DNA of 64,000 nucleotides from contig CAWBCR010000021.1 in assembly GCA_963787375.1 (NCBI GenBank), positions 26,238-90,237 on the forward strand, given 5' to 3'. How positions within the stretch are numbered: position 1 is the stretch's first letter; each line of letters starts with the position of its first letter. A program made the position numbers and the translations under genes. Positions 1 through 9,235 of the stretch are shown one piece after another. The notes under the pieces are model-generated. The model ran no database searches, was not told where the DNA came from, and saw nothing but the letters and a program-made list of their open reading frames with translations. Source of the DNA: CAWBCR01 sp963787375. GTDB taxonomy: Bacteria; Chloroflexota; Anaerolineae; Aggregatilineales; UBA3940.

Positions 1-399
1 CGATTACGCCAGATACCGTTGCGGGCCAGCGCCGGACTCTCACCGGACTTCCCCTGGTGGCGGGCGAGTGATCGCCGCGCCATGCGCCAGCCGCCTTCCG
101 GCAGCGGTGCACCCATGCGTGTCTCATGTCAACGTTCTGAGTACAGGGTACCGCTCATCAGGCGGGTTGTCAATGGCCGCCGCAGCGATGTGATGATCGT
201 CCGGGCCGGTTGTGACAATCCCAGCGGCATCCTGCGCCTCCTCCGCCCCCCTCTCCCCAGCGAGCACGTGAGAGAGGGGGGCGGAGGGTGAGGGGTGAGG
301 GTCCCGCCCTTTCCTTAGCGCGTTAACTCCCCACGCTAAAGAAAGTAGAATGAGAAAACCTTTCCTTAAAGAGCTATCTCGCGCGTACAAGGAAAAGCA
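1..399. other. Intergenic leader of the window
   Basis: No convincing gene is visible before the Fic gene. Short open frames here have no recognisable family features and no good ribosome binding site. The only structure is a GC-rich inverted repeat in its second half, listed separately. Whatever gene ends to the left of the window leaves no identifiable coding tail here. Confidence 0.5.
241..300. repeat. Dispersed CCCCTCTCC-type palindromic repeat, copy 1
   Basis: Two 15-base arms, 241-255 and 272-286, are perfect reverse complements around a 16-base loop. They are followed by a GGGTGAGGGGTGAGG tail. The same layout (pyrimidine arm, loop, purine arm, then GGTGAGG) recurs near 19.5, 24.0 and 47.9 kb, always between genes. 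This copy lies about 100 bases upstream of the Fic gene. Confidence 0.7.
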
Positions 400-1593
400 A
401 TGGACGAGAGCCGATTCGCCAACAGCCCCACCGGCTACCTGGTTCCGCAGCAGAGCCTGAAGACCGGCGAGGCGTACGCTGCCTACGTGCCGCAACCCCT
501 GCCGCGATCCGTCTCTGCGCTGGCGCTCGACGACGCCGCGCTGACCTGGATCGCGCAGGCGGAGCAAGCGCTGGGCCGCCTCGACGGGGTGCTCGGCGCG
601 CTGCCGCAGGTGTTTCAGGGGCAGCGGCTGCTGATGGCGCAGATCGTGATGCGCCAGGAAGCGGTCGCCAGCACGCGCATCGAGGGCACCCGCATCACCG
701 ACGCGGAAGCGCAGCGCTACGAGGTCGTCGGCCCCGAGGGCGAGGCGGTGGTCGATTACCGCGAGGTCACCAACTACATGGCCGCGCTGCGCGCCGGGCA
801 GGACCTGCTCGCCTCGCTGCCCATCTCCGCGCGTTTCCTGTGCCGGCTCCACAAAGTTCTGCTAAACGGGCTGCCGCGCGGGCGGTCGGGCGGGCCGCAT
901 GGCCGCCTGCGCGAGGGGCCGGTGATCATCGGCGCGTCCACCCGCGTCGCCGATGCGCGCTTCGTGCCGCCCCCTGGCGACCGGGTCGCGGCGCTGGTCG
1001 ACGGCTGGGCGGACTTCGTCAACGCGCGCCTGCAGATGCCCACTGTGCTTCAGGCCGCGCTGATGCACTACCAGTTCGAGACGATCCACCCCTTCACCGA
1101 TGGCAACGGGCGGCTGGGCCGCCTGCTGGTCAAGCTGTTCTTCGTCGAGCGGGGCGTGCTGCGCCAGCCGCTGCTCTACCTGAGCGGCTACCTGCTGAGA
1201 AATCGCGGGGCCTACTATGATGCGATGCTGGCCGTCAGCCGCGAGGGGGCATGGGGCGGTTGGGTAGGGTTCTTCGCGCGCGGGGTGGCCGAGCAGGCGC
1301 AGCGCACCGCCGACCTGGCCGGGAAAGTCGCGGCGCTGCGTGAGACGTATCTCGAACGGCTGCACGCTGCCGGCGCGACGGAAACCACTTACCGGCTGCT
1401 CGACCTGTTGTTTGAGCACCAGACGATGACGGCCCCGTTCGCTGCCGGGCAAATGGGCGTGACGGCCCCCACCGCCCGCAAGGCCATCGCGGCGCTCGTC
1501 GATTTCGGCATTCTGGCCGAGCAGACGGGCAAAGAGCGCTATCGGGAATATGCGCCAGTGGAGTTGATCGGCCTGCTCGACGCCGGAAGCTGA
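400..1593 (+). CDS. Fic family protein (probable AMP-transferase) with C-terminal winged helix
   Basis: This is a 397-residue Fic protein. The canonical core HPFTDGNGR is at residues 230-238 and provides the catalytic His and phosphate-binding residues. An N-terminal inhibitory motif of the [ST]xxxE[GN] type (S91 to G96, STRIEG) is present, so this is a self-inhibited class II Fic enzyme in which E95 would block the ATP gamma-phosphate site. The C-terminal ~70 residues look like a winged-helix DNA-binding or target-recognition domain, as in many free-standing Fic proteins. Fic proteins normally transfer AMP to a hydroxyl of a target protein; the target cannot be told from sequence. There is no antitoxin-like partner next door, which fits the internal inhibition. 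The reading frame is intact, and the neighbour on the other strand ends 4 bases away. Confidence 0.9.
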   Translation: MDESRFANSPTGYLVPQQSLKTGEAYAAYVPQPLPRSVSALALDDAALTWIAQAEQALGRLDGVLGALPQVFQGQRLLMAQIVMRQEAVASTRIEGTRITDAEAQRYEVVGPEGEAVVDYREVTNYMAALRAGQDLLASLPISARFLCRLHKVLLNGLPRGRSGGPHGRLREGPVIIGASTRVADARFVPPPGDRVAALVDGWADFVNARLQMPTVLQAALMHYQFETIHPFTDGNGRLGRLLVKLFFVERGVLRQPLLYLSGYLLRNRGAYYDAMLAVSREGAWGGWVGFFARGVAEQAQRTADLAGKVAALRETYLERLHAAGATETTYRLLDLLFEHQTMTAPFAAGQMGVTAPTARKAIAALVDFGILAEQTGKERYREYAPVELIGLLDAGS

Positions 1594-1596
1594 CGC

Positions 1597-2406
1597 TCAG
1601 CGTTTCCTCAGCACCAGCCGCATATACTCCAGCGCGCCGCTGTCGAAGCGGTCGTAAATCAGCGTGCCCTCGACGCCCGCGAAGGCGTAGAAGATCCCCC
1701 GCGCGACGCGCGGCACGCCGTGGTCGATCAGCGCCCGGTTGCGCTCGCGCTGGTAGCCCAGCGCCGCCAGCACGTTGTGCGTGATGCGCTCCTGCGCTTC
1801 GACTTCAAACCCGGCCCGGTCGATATCCGCCATCAGTGCAGGCAGGGCCGACGGCGTGCGATGATCGGCCCACAGCAGGTGGCCGCCGGGCCGCAGCACG
1901 CGCGCCACCTCGCTCAGAAAGCGCGGCATCGAGCCGTAGCAGTGCGACGACTCGACGTTGATCACCACGTCAAACGAGGCGTCATCAAAAGGCAGCTTCT
2001 CGGCGTCGCCGTGGCGGAAGCGCAGCCCCGGCACGTCGTAGAAACGCTGGCAGAAGGCTGCTGCCCGGCTGGAAAAGTCGACGCCAGTCATGCTGCGTGG
2101 GTTCAGCGTGCGCATGACGTACGACGCCCCGCCGCCGCGCCCCGATCCCACCTCCAGTACATCGCGCCCGCTGAGGTCGATGGCCCCGGCGACCTGCCGG
2201 TACAACTGCAGGCTGTAGCGGTCGGCGGCGTCGCGGCCCTCCAGTGGGAGGGTGGCAGCGTCGGGACGCAGCGCCACGTAGCCATAGTTCATCAGCCGCA
2301 CGTCGCCATTCTGATCCAGCCCGGCCAGATACTGGTAGAACAGCCGGTTGACCAGCCGTCGCAGCGCCGGGACGCGTGCCATCACGAAATCAGCCGTTGC
2401 ATACAT
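1597..2406 (-). CDS. Class I SAM-dependent methyltransferase, phthiotriol dimycocerosate methyltransferase-like
   Basis: The methyltransferase has 269 residues from the preferred ATG, which follows AGAGGA with a nine-base gap. An in-frame upstream extension exists but lacks a binding site and does not look like protein. The SAM-binding motif I is LEVGSGRGGGASY, followed by a GVDFS acidic strand, the GDAEKLPFDDASFDVV segment and an ARVLRPGGHLLWAD post-motif. The string of residues from motif I through ESSHCYGSMPRFL resembles, from memory, M. tuberculosis Rv2952, which O-methylates phthiotriol and phenolphthiotriol lipids. The substrate here is likely a hydroxyl on a lipid or polyketide-like molecule, but this is inference. 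The gene stands alone, convergent with the Fic gene. Confidence 0.8.
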   Translation of the reverse strand: MYATADFVMARVPALRRLVNRLFYQYLAGLDQNGDVRLMNYGYVALRPDAATLPLEGRDAADRYSLQLYRQVAGAIDLSGRDVLEVGSGRGGGASYVMRTLNPRSMTGVDFSSRAAAFCQRFYDVPGLRFRHGDAEKLPFDDASFDVVINVESSHCYGSMPRFLSEVARVLRPGGHLLWADHRTPSALPALMADIDRAGFEVEAQERITHNVLAALGYQRERNRALIDHGVPRVARGIFYAFAGVEGTLIYDRFDSGALEYMRLVLRKR

Positions 2407-2633
2407 GATCTGTGTTCCTCTGGCGAATTCAGCGGAAGTTGCGCGGAGTATACGGTTTCCGCTGACAGGCTGCAACCGGCGCGCCGCCTGTATCGCCCTC
2501 ACGCATCGCATCGGCCAGGTGGCTGAGCGCAAAACCCGCCACCGGGGCGATGCCTCCGAGCCGCCCATGATCTATGATCTAACATAGCGGCCATACCCGC
2601 ACAATTTGGGACACGACTGGGAGGGTGGGCGTC

Positions 2634-2730
2634 ATGAGAACTTATACAGATCAGCGCGCAGAAACGGTGCCGACGATTTCTGAACGAGAGTGGGTCGTTT
2701 GTAGAGCGCGCGCCCCAGCGTGAGCAAATC
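2634..2730 (+). other. Possible frameshifted N-terminal extension of the PAS kinase
   Basis: An ATG preceded by GGGAGGGTGGGCGTC opens a 29-codon frame that ends at 2723. The frame of the downstream kinase is also open back to about 2638 and reads plausibly as protein (ERAPQREQIVQ) just before the assigned GTG. A single indel near 2685 would fuse the two. I cannot decide between a short untranslated leader and a broken true start. Confidence 0.2.
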
Positions 2731-3816
2731 GTGCAGGCGCTGCAAACGTATCAGGACAGATACCAATCGCTCTTTGAGCAGGTCCGGGACGCGATCTACA
2801 TCAGCACGCTGGACGGCCAGCTTGTCGATATCAACCCGGCAGGCATCGAAATGTTTGGCTATGATCGCAGCGAGCTGATGGACCTTGACATCAGGCAGTT
2901 ATATGCCGACCCGGAAGAACGTGAGCACTTCAGGCAGATCATTTTCGACCTTGGCGGGATCAAAGAATACCCGGTCAGGCTCCGTCGCAAAGACGGCGTG
3001 ATCCTCAACTGCCTGCTTACCTCGTCGCTGTGGGATGACGGGCAAGGCGTCGTCCTCGGCTATCAGGGGATCATCCGGGATGTCACTGCCCGCTGGCAGG
3101 CCGAGATGAAGCTTCAGGAATATGCGAAGGAGCTGGAGGAGCGCAACGCCGAGCTTGACTCCTTCAGCCATACCATCGCGCATGACCTCAAAGGGTCGCT
3201 CCAGAACATCGTGCTGGGTCTGGACCTCATCACCGAGGAGGAGCATGGCCTATCGGAGACACAGCACAGCCTGCTCGACATCGCCCTGGATGCATCCCAC
3301 AAAGCCAACCGGATGATCGAGGGACTGCTGCTGTTCGCCCGCCTGCGTGACGCCAGCGAAGTGATCTCAGAGGTCGACATGGAGGCTGCTGCACAGGCGG
3401 CTCTGGCGCGGCTGCAGCACCACATCCAGGCCCGGCAGATGACCATCGAGGTGGAGTCGCCGCTGCTGCCGGCGCTGGGATACGCCCCCTGGGTTGAGGA
3501 AGTCCTGGCGAACCTGGTCGGAAACGCCGTCAAGTACTGCGGGCATGATAATCCCAACCCCACCATCTGCATCCGGAGCTACCCGGCAGGCGATAGGGTG
3601 TGCTACGAAGTTGAAGATAACGGGCTGGGCATCCCGCCCGAGAACCTGAGCACGCTGTTCGCCATGTTCTCGCGGTTTCACACGGCTGAGGCCGAAGGGA
3701 CCGGGCTTGGCCTGTCGATTGTGCAGCGGATTGTCACGAAGCTGAACGGCGAGGTCGGAGTGCGCAGCGAAGTGGGCAGGGGCAGCACGTTCTGGTTCGC
3801 GCTGCCCGCCGCCTGA
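2731..3816 (+). CDS. PAS-domain sensor histidine kinase
   Basis: The protein has 361 residues and no membrane segment. A PAS domain spans about residues 10-125 (IYISTLDGQLVDINPAG and the DVTARW C-cap). It is followed by a short coiled coil and a HisKA dimerisation helix with the phospho-acceptor His at 151 in the context HTIAHDLKG. A HATPase domain follows, with the N box (NLVGNAVKY), G1 (DNGLGIP) and G2 (GTGLGLSI). The HDLKG variant is common in bacteriophytochrome-like and Chloroflexi kinases. Its signal is unknown and no response regulator is adjacent. The GTG start lacks a clear binding site, and the true N terminus may lie upstream in another frame. Confidence 0.85.
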   Translation: MQALQTYQDRYQSLFEQVRDAIYISTLDGQLVDINPAGIEMFGYDRSELMDLDIRQLYADPEEREHFRQIIFDLGGIKEYPVRLRRKDGVILNCLLTSSLWDDGQGVVLGYQGIIRDVTARWQAEMKLQEYAKELEERNAELDSFSHTIAHDLKGSLQNIVLGLDLITEEEHGLSETQHSLLDIALDASHKANRMIEGLLLFARLRDASEVISEVDMEAAAQAALARLQHHIQARQMTIEVESPLLPALGYAPWVEEVLANLVGNAVKYCGHDNPNPTICIRSYPAGDRVCYEVEDNGLGIPPENLSTLFAMFSRFHTAEAEGTGLGLSIVQRIVTKLNGEVGVRSEVGRGSTFWFALPAA

Positions 3817-3845
3817 CCGCGCTCGATGCGAATCGAAAGGCCCCA

Positions 3846-5087
3846 CTAGCGATCTGCCGTCGCGTCAGCCGCGGCAGGCTGTGCGATGATATCCGGGTCC
3901 TTCATCTGGGTGATCACCAGCACGCTGACCACCATCAACCCCACAGCCAGCAGCAGCGACGGCGTGAACACACCGCCGCGACCCCTCATCGCTTCCATGA
4001 TGTACACAAACACCACCGACGCCTGCCCGAACAACTGGATCAGCCCGTTGGAGGTGCCCTCCGGCGTGGGATAGGTAATCTCGGCGGCGTACTGGAAGCC
4101 GATCGGGCTGACGCCGATCAGGAAGAAGCCCATCGCAAAGGCCGAAGCGAACAGCAGCCACAGGCTGGTGGCGAACGTCAGGCCGATCAGGCCGGGTACG
4201 GCCAGCGTGAAGCCCAACAGCAGGAAGACCTGGCGTTTGTGCTGCTTGTCGGAGATGGGCGGCAGGACCACCGCGCCTATCAGCCCACCGACCAGCAGCA
4301 GCGCGCCCAGCGTCCCGGCGTCGACCGTCGTGAAGCCGCGTGGCCGGATGATGCCCTCGACCCAGGTGGTGAGGCCGTTGAAGATACCCATGCCGATGGT
4401 CTGGATGGCGAGATACAGCCAGAAGGGCCGTGCCCTGAGCGCGTGCTTCAGCCCGTCGAGCATCAGCGCACGCGCCTCCATGCCGGGCGGGCAGGGCGGT
4501 GTCGGCGGCGTCTCGCGGGCCAGCACCACGAACACCACCGCCGAAAAGGCCGCGACACCACCGTAGATCAGCTGCACGGTGGGGATCGCCAGGCTCTCGG
4601 TCAGGATCGGTGTCAGCACCATGCCCAGCGCCACGCCGATCAGGTTCGACAGCGTCACCAGCCCGACGGCGGTCGCGCGCTCTTCCAGCGCGAACCACTG
4701 CGCCGGGACCTTCGTCCATGAGTTCATCAGGAATGGCTGGGCGATGGCCAGCCCGATGGTGCTCAACACGACCAGCGTGTAGTTGGCCCCGGCCAGCCCG
4801 CGCAGCACGCCGAAGATGCCCATGAGCACCGCGCCGATGCTGACCGCCAGCCGGAAGCCGTAGGTGTCGATGACCCATGAGATCGGGATCGCCAGCGGGA
4901 CGTAGGCGATCATGAAAGTCATCGCCAGCAGCCCGATCTGCAGGTCGCCGACGCCGTAGAAGCGCGCCGCCGGCCCGGTGATGGGCGCGTAGGCGATCCA
5001 CAGCGTCTGGATGGTCAGGTTGATGGCCATGAAGGCCCCCAGCACCACCCACCGATATCCATATACGCGATACGTCCGTTCGCTCAT
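3846..5087 (-). CDS. MFS transporter, FLVCR-like
   Basis: This is a 413-residue protein with about twelve hydrophobic segments, typical for the major facilitator superfamily. Features of the FLVCR-like subgroup are an N-terminal WIAYAPITG segment after TM1, the pattern AQPFLMNSWTKVPAQWF in TM4/5, an ERATAVGL helix and the late EITYPTPEGTSNG motif. Animal FLVCR proteins move haem, choline or ethanolamine. Bacterial members have no firmly known substrate, so I assign only transport. A strong ribosome binding site (AGGAGG, six bases before ATG) supports the start. It is convergent with the PAS kinase, and the 240 bases upstream hold no other gene. Confidence 0.8.
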   Translation of the reverse strand: MSERTYRVYGYRWVVLGAFMAINLTIQTLWIAYAPITGPAARFYGVGDLQIGLLAMTFMIAYVPLAIPISWVIDTYGFRLAVSIGAVLMGIFGVLRGLAGANYTLVVLSTIGLAIAQPFLMNSWTKVPAQWFALEERATAVGLVTLSNLIGVALGMVLTPILTESLAIPTVQLIYGGVAAFSAVVFVVLARETPPTPPCPPGMEARALMLDGLKHALRARPFWLYLAIQTIGMGIFNGLTTWVEGIIRPRGFTTVDAGTLGALLLVGGLIGAVVLPPISDKQHKRQVFLLLGFTLAVPGLIGLTFATSLWLLFASAFAMGFFLIGVSPIGFQYAAEITYPTPEGTSNGLIQLFGQASVVFVYIMEAMRGRGGVFTPSLLLAVGLMVVSVLVITQMKDPDIIAQPAAADATADR

Positions 5088-5352
5088 AGTGGCCTCCTGT
5101 GTCGGGCAGGCTCATGTGATACGCCCTTTGCGCCAATAGTTGAAACCGTCGCGCGGCGCAGAGGATACGTGCTCGCACGCTCGGCAGGCGGCTGGCGTCG
5201 ATCCGGCGCGTATCGTATACTGGAATCAACGTGATTTGAGGGGCAGCGGCAGGCCGGTCATGACGCCGCGCCGGAGGAGGGGAAAACAATAGAGCCTGCC
5301 TGCTACGGTCTACATGAGGGATGAGCGTTATTGTTAGCCAAGGGAGGATACC

Positions 5353-6216
5353 ATGTTTCGCAAGCGCATGATGATCGTCGGTGGCGTGCTTGGGGCAGCG
5401 CTGCTCATCGTGGGGACGGCACTCGCCGCCACGATTGACACCACGGCCCGCACGGTGACCACCTCTGCATTCGACATCCAGTTCAGCCTGACGAACCCGG
5501 AAGAAATCAGCTCAATCAGTTGGAACGGTTCCCCCAACCTGACCGCCACCGGCGTGACAAGCTGTGGCGATCCGCTGGAATACTTCGGCAACAGTTGGGC
5601 CGCGCCCGACTCGGCGAACTTCGTGTCACTGGTCGGCTGGGCACAGTCCGGGACGTGGGGCAGCAAGAATTCCCACAGCGTCGACATCCGTTCCGTTTCA
5701 AACAGCGCGTCGGGCTGCTATGGGGCATCAGACATTCCGGTCCAGACCAGCTACCACTTCTGGGATCGCGGGCCCGTCGTCAACCGCATCCAGGTGCAGC
5801 GCAAGTTTGACTTCCGGGGCGCGCCGCTGACGCAGGATCTCCGGCCCTACATCCCGCGCCTGTACCCGCTCGATGGCTACACCGAGGTGTACCATCCCGA
5901 TGCCAGCGGCTCGCTGCTGGTGATGGAGACGCCGTCGGCCTGCCCGCTTGGCTGCCAGGTGTCTGACTGGAACGGTAGCTGGTTCGCCATGCACAACCCG
6001 ACCACCGGCCAGGGCGTGATCGTACGCCACGCGCCGTCCGGCTACGCGGTCAGTCTGTGGGTGGACGAAGACTCCGCGTCGTACACCAACGCCACCAGCG
6101 TGCTGCTTCTCCAGCCAGCCGGCGGCTTCACCGGGCGGGTCACCGACACACAGTTTATGTGCTTCTACAACAGCAGCATGTGGAGCCCGTCGCTGACGCT
6201 GCCGCCGGGCTGCTGA
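5353..6216 (+). CDS. Secreted beta-rich protein of unknown function
   Basis: The 287-residue protein begins with a classical signal peptide: MFRKR, a hydrophobic stretch to about residue 22, then a likely Ala-x-Ala cleavage (GTALAA). The mature part is rich in Ser, Thr, Gly, Trp and Tyr, with alternating hydrophobic residues expected of a beta sandwich. It has several Cys (near 73, 122, 196, 200, 275 and 287) that could form disulphides outside the cell. I recognise no family. The start is supported by AGGGAGG ten bases upstream. It is followed by a good intrinsic terminator, so it is a single-gene unit. Confidence 0.6.
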   Translation: MFRKRMMIVGGVLGAALLIVGTALAATIDTTARTVTTSAFDIQFSLTNPEEISSISWNGSPNLTATGVTSCGDPLEYFGNSWAAPDSANFVSLVGWAQSGTWGSKNSHSVDIRSVSNSASGCYGASDIPVQTSYHFWDRGPVVNRIQVQRKFDFRGAPLTQDLRPYIPRLYPLDGYTEVYHPDASGSLLVMETPSACPLGCQVSDWNGSWFAMHNPTTGQGVIVRHAPSGYAVSLWVDEDSASYTNATSVLLLQPAGGFTGRVTDTQFMCFYNSSMWSPSLTLPPGC

Positions 6217-6283
6217 ATGCAGCAGGTTCACAACTCTGTGCGACCGCTCTGCATGGTCACAGAAGGGTCAAGTATCCGAACGA

Positions 6284-6318
6284 CGACGCGCTGGTGTTGC
6301 GCCGGCGCGTCGGTTTTG
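6284..6318 (+). terminator. Intrinsic terminator after the secreted-protein gene
   Basis: CGACGCGC at 6284-6291 pairs perfectly with GCGCGTCG at 6305-6312. The inner bases extend the stem with wobble pairs, and GTTTT follows. It sits about 70 bases after the stop codon. Confidence 0.65.
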
Positions 6319-6343
6319 TACCCGTGCTGGTCTGTGCGATAAT
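6316..6343 (+). promoter_or_regulatory. Candidate sigma70 promoter for the GcvT/oxidoreductase operon
   Basis: TTGTAC (6316-6321) and GATAAT (6338-6343) are separated by 16 bases, about 80 bases ahead of the GcvT-like start. The -35 match is only moderate. Confidence 0.35.
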
Positions 6344-6423
6344 GCAGTCGCCAAGGTTTCATCAGGAGTGTTTCAAGGAAAACTTTTGACAGAACACTTA
6401 ACCATTGCAGAGACAAGTGAACC

Positions 6424-7637
6424 ATGCTCAAATACACGCCTTTTCACGAACGGACCGCGCCATCTATGCCAGGCGCAGAACTGGCGGCGCTGGTCCGGCT
6501 ACATCGTGGCCGGCTCCTACGAGCTGACGCACGAGGCCGAGTACTGGGCCATCCGCAATTCGGCGGCGCTGATCGACGTCTCGCCGCTGTACAAGTACCG
6601 CGTCAGCGGGCCCGACGCCGAGCGCGCGCTGAACCGCATGGTCACCCGCGACGTGTCGAAGCTGGCGGTGGGCCGCGTGGGCTACACCCCCTGGTGCGAC
6701 GCGCGCGGCAAGCTGCTCGACGATGGCACGCTCCAGCGGCTAGGCCCCGACGAATTCCGCGTGACCGCCGCCGACCCCAACCTGCGCTGGATACAGGAGA
6801 ACGCTGCCGGCATGCAGGTGGCGGTCGAGGACGAGTCTGGAGCGGGTGGCGGCGCTGGCGCTTCAGGGCCCCACCTCGCGTGACATCCTGCGCCGCCTCA
6901 CTGACGCCGACCTCGACACGCTGCACTATTACGGCATCACCCGCGCCGACCTGCGCGGCGTGCCGGTCGAGATCAGCCGCACCGGCTACACCGGCGACCT
7001 CGGCTTCGAGATCTGGCTGCCCGCCGAGCGCGCTCTCGACGTGTGGGACATGCTGGTCGAGGCCGGCGCGGATTACGACCTGCTGCCCGCCGGGATGCTG
7101 GCGCTGGACATGGCGCGCGTCGAGGCCGGGCTGCTGCTGATCGAGGTCGATTACGTGTCGGCCCGCCACGCGCTGATCCCGGCGCAGACCTCCACGCCCG
7201 ACGAGCTGGGGCTGGGCTGGGCGGTCGGCATGGACAAGGGCAACTTTGTGGGCCGCGCGGCGATCCGTGAGGAGCGGGCGCATGGGCGCGCGTGGGGCTT
7301 CGTCGGCGTGGCCGTCGAGTGGGAATCGCTGCACGCGCTGTACGCCGCGCACCGCCTGCCGCCGCAGCTTCCTGCCGCCGCGTGGCGCATGAGCGTGCCG
7401 ATCTCCATCGAGGGGCGGCAGGTCGGCTACGCGTCGAGCGGGGTGTGGTCGCCGCTGCTCAAGCAGTATTTGGCGCTGGCGCACCTCAGAGAGCCTTATA
7501 CGCGGGTGGGCACCCCGCTGAGCATCGAGATCACCGTCGAGCACGAGCGGCGGCAGGCGCAGGCGCGGGTCGTGCCGACGCCTTTCTTCGAGCCGGAGCG
7601 CAAGAAGGCGACAGCCCGCCGGGAGGCCGCAGCATGA
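6424..7637 (+). CDS. GcvT-like aminomethyltransferase family protein (two apparent frameshifts)
   Basis: Joined across two indels, this is a protein of about 404 residues related to the glycine-cleavage T-protein/dimethylglycine-oxidase folate-binding fold. The three frames read in order: MLKYTPFHERTA; CQAQNWRRWSGYIVAGSYEL...VSPLYKYRVSGPDAE; and ALQGPTSRDIL...SRTGYTGDLGFEIW. The breaks lie near 6462 (one extra C) and near 6838-6841 (one extra G). The GPTSR and RTGYTG(D/E)xGFEI motifs are the folate-binding hallmarks of the family, and a C-terminal barrel follows. It overlaps the next gene by four bases (ATGA), so it is translationally coupled to two flavin oxidoreductases. This suggests a multi-step oxidation passing a one-carbon unit to tetrahydrofolate. 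The substrate is unknown. Confidence 0.75.
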
Positions 7638-9235
7638 CGAACCATCGTTACGACGCCATCGTCATCGGCGGAGGGCACAACGGGCTGGTCGCCGCCGCGT
7701 ATCTGGCCCGCGCGGGCAAGCGCGTGCTGGTGCTGGAGCGCCGCGAGATCGTCGGCGGGGCAACCGTCACCGAGGAGATCGTGCCCGGCTTCAAGTTCTC
7801 GGTGTTCTCCTACGTCGTCAGCCTGCTGCGCCCCGAGATCATCCGCGACCTCGACCTGCCCGGCCACGGGCTGCGTCTGCTGCCGCTGGAAAGCACCTTC
7901 ACACCGCTGTACGACCGCGACTACCTGGTGCGCTGGGCCGACTACGACCAGACGCGCCGCGAGCTGTACCGCCACTCCCCGCGCGACGCCGACGCCTACC
8001 CGGAGTTCGGCAAGCTGATGGTCCACGTGGCGCAGGCCGTGCAGCCGATCCTCAACATGGTGCCGCCCAACCCGGCCTCGCTCAACCCCGCCGACCTCAC
8101 CGCGCTGCTCGACCTGCTGCGCGACATGCGCGGCATCGACCGCGAGCACTTCCACACGCTGGTCAAGCTGATGACGATGAGCAGCGCCGACCTGCTTGAC
8201 GAGTGGTTTGAGACCGAGCCGCTCAAGGCGACCATGTCGTCCAGCGGGATTATCGGCACGTTCCTAGGGCCGCGCTCGCCGGGGACGGCCTACGTGCTGC
8301 TGCACCATTACATGGGCCAGATCGACGGCGTGTTCCGCGCGTGGGGTTTCCAGAAGGGCGGCACCGGCGCGGTCGCGCAGGCGATTGCCGCCGCCGCGCG
8401 CCGCTTCGGCGTGGAGATCCGCACCGAAGCGCCCGTCGCGCGGGTGATCGTCAAACGCGGGCGAGCGGTGGGTGTCGCGCTGGAGAACGGCGATGAGTTC
8501 CACGCGCCGGTGGTCATCTCCGGCGTCGACCCCAAGCGCACCTTCCTGCGGCTGCTCGACGAGCAGGACCTGCCCGCCGATTTCGTCGACGACATCCGCA
8601 AGTTCAGGATTCGCGGCTCGTCGGGCAAGGTCAATCTGGCGCTCGACGGCCTGCCCGACTTCACCTGCCTGAAGGGCCAGGACCCGCTGCCCTTCCTGCG
8701 CGGCGCAACGTCGATCAGCCCCAGCGTCGACTACCTCGAACGGGCCTACGACGACGCCAAGTACGGCGACTTCTCGCGCCGCCCGTACATCGATATGATC
8801 ATCCCCTCGTTGATCGACCCCGACATGGCCCCGCCCGGCAAGCACGTCATGTCGTGCTTCGTGCAGTACGCGCCCTCGGACCGCATCGGCGGCTGGGACG
8901 ACGCCTCACGCGAGGCGTTCGGCGATGCGGTGATCGACACCATCGCCGAGCACGCGCCCAACATCCGCGACATCATCGTTGGGCGGCAGGTGCTCACCCC
9001 GGCGGACATCGAGCGCATCGGCGGGCTGACGGAGGGCAACATCTTCCACGGCGAGCTGATGCTGTACCAGTTGTTCTTCCTGCGTCCCTCGATGCAGTGG
9101 TCGAACTACCGCACGCCGGTGCGCGGCTACTGGCAGTGTGGATCGGGCACGCACCCCGGCGGCGGCATCGCCGGCACGTCGGGGCGGCTGGCGGCGCTGG
9201 AGATCCTCAAGGAGTGGGGGGAGGCAGCCCGATGA
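7634..9235 (+). CDS. NAD(P)/FAD-dependent oxidoreductase, phytoene desaturase/PYROXD2-like (first of two)
   Basis: This is a 533-residue flavoprotein. The dinucleotide-binding motif is at the extreme N terminus (IVIGGGHNGLVAA), followed by the ERR acidic end of strand 2 and GG(A)TVTEE. The C terminus has the FAD-closing motif GTHPGGGIAGTSG. These define the CrtI-like amine oxidase group that includes human PYROXD2. There is no carotenoid gene nearby, so phytoene is an unlikely substrate. The start is the ATG that overlaps the upstream GcvT-like stop; a longer in-frame extension would run through the GcvT coding sequence and is rejected. The gene overlaps its paralogue by ATGA. The coupled trio suggests an oxidase complex or pathway acting on a methylated amine or similar substrate (inference). 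Confidence 0.85.
   Translation: MTNHRYDAIVIGGGHNGLVAAAYLARAGKRVLVLERREIVGGATVTEEIVPGFKFSVFSYVVSLLRPEIIRDLDLPGHGLRLLPLESTFTPLYDRDYLVRWADYDQTRRELYRHSPRDADAYPEFGKLMVHVAQAVQPILNMVPPNPASLNPADLTALLDLLRDMRGIDREHFHTLVKLMTMSSADLLDEWFETEPLKATMSSSGIIGTFLGPRSPGTAYVLLHHYMGQIDGVFRAWGFQKGGTGAVAQAIAAAARRFGVEIRTEAPVARVIVKRGRAVGVALENGDEFHAPVVISGVDPKRTFLRLLDEQDLPADFVDDIRKFRIRGSSGKVNLALDGLPDFTCLKGQDPLPFLRGATSISPSVDYLERAYDDAKYGDFSRRPYIDMIIPSLIDPDMAPPGKHVMSCFVQYAPSDRIGGWDDASREAFGDAVIDTIAEHAPNIRDIIVGRQVLTPADIERIGGLTEGNIFHGELMLYQLFFLRPSMQWSNYRTPVRGYWQCGSGTHPGGGIAGTSGRLAALEILKEWGEAAR

Noticed and set aside
3865..5289. Second minus-strand frame across the MFS gene (474 codons)
   Set aside because: It is His/Arg/Ala-rich with no hydrophobic segments, a shadow of the MFS coding sequence in another frame.
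7292..7633. Upstream extension of the first FAD oxidoreductase
   Set aside because: It overlaps the C-terminal coding region of the GcvT-like gene and is not protein-like. The ATG at the ATGA overlap begins exactly at the Rossmann fold.
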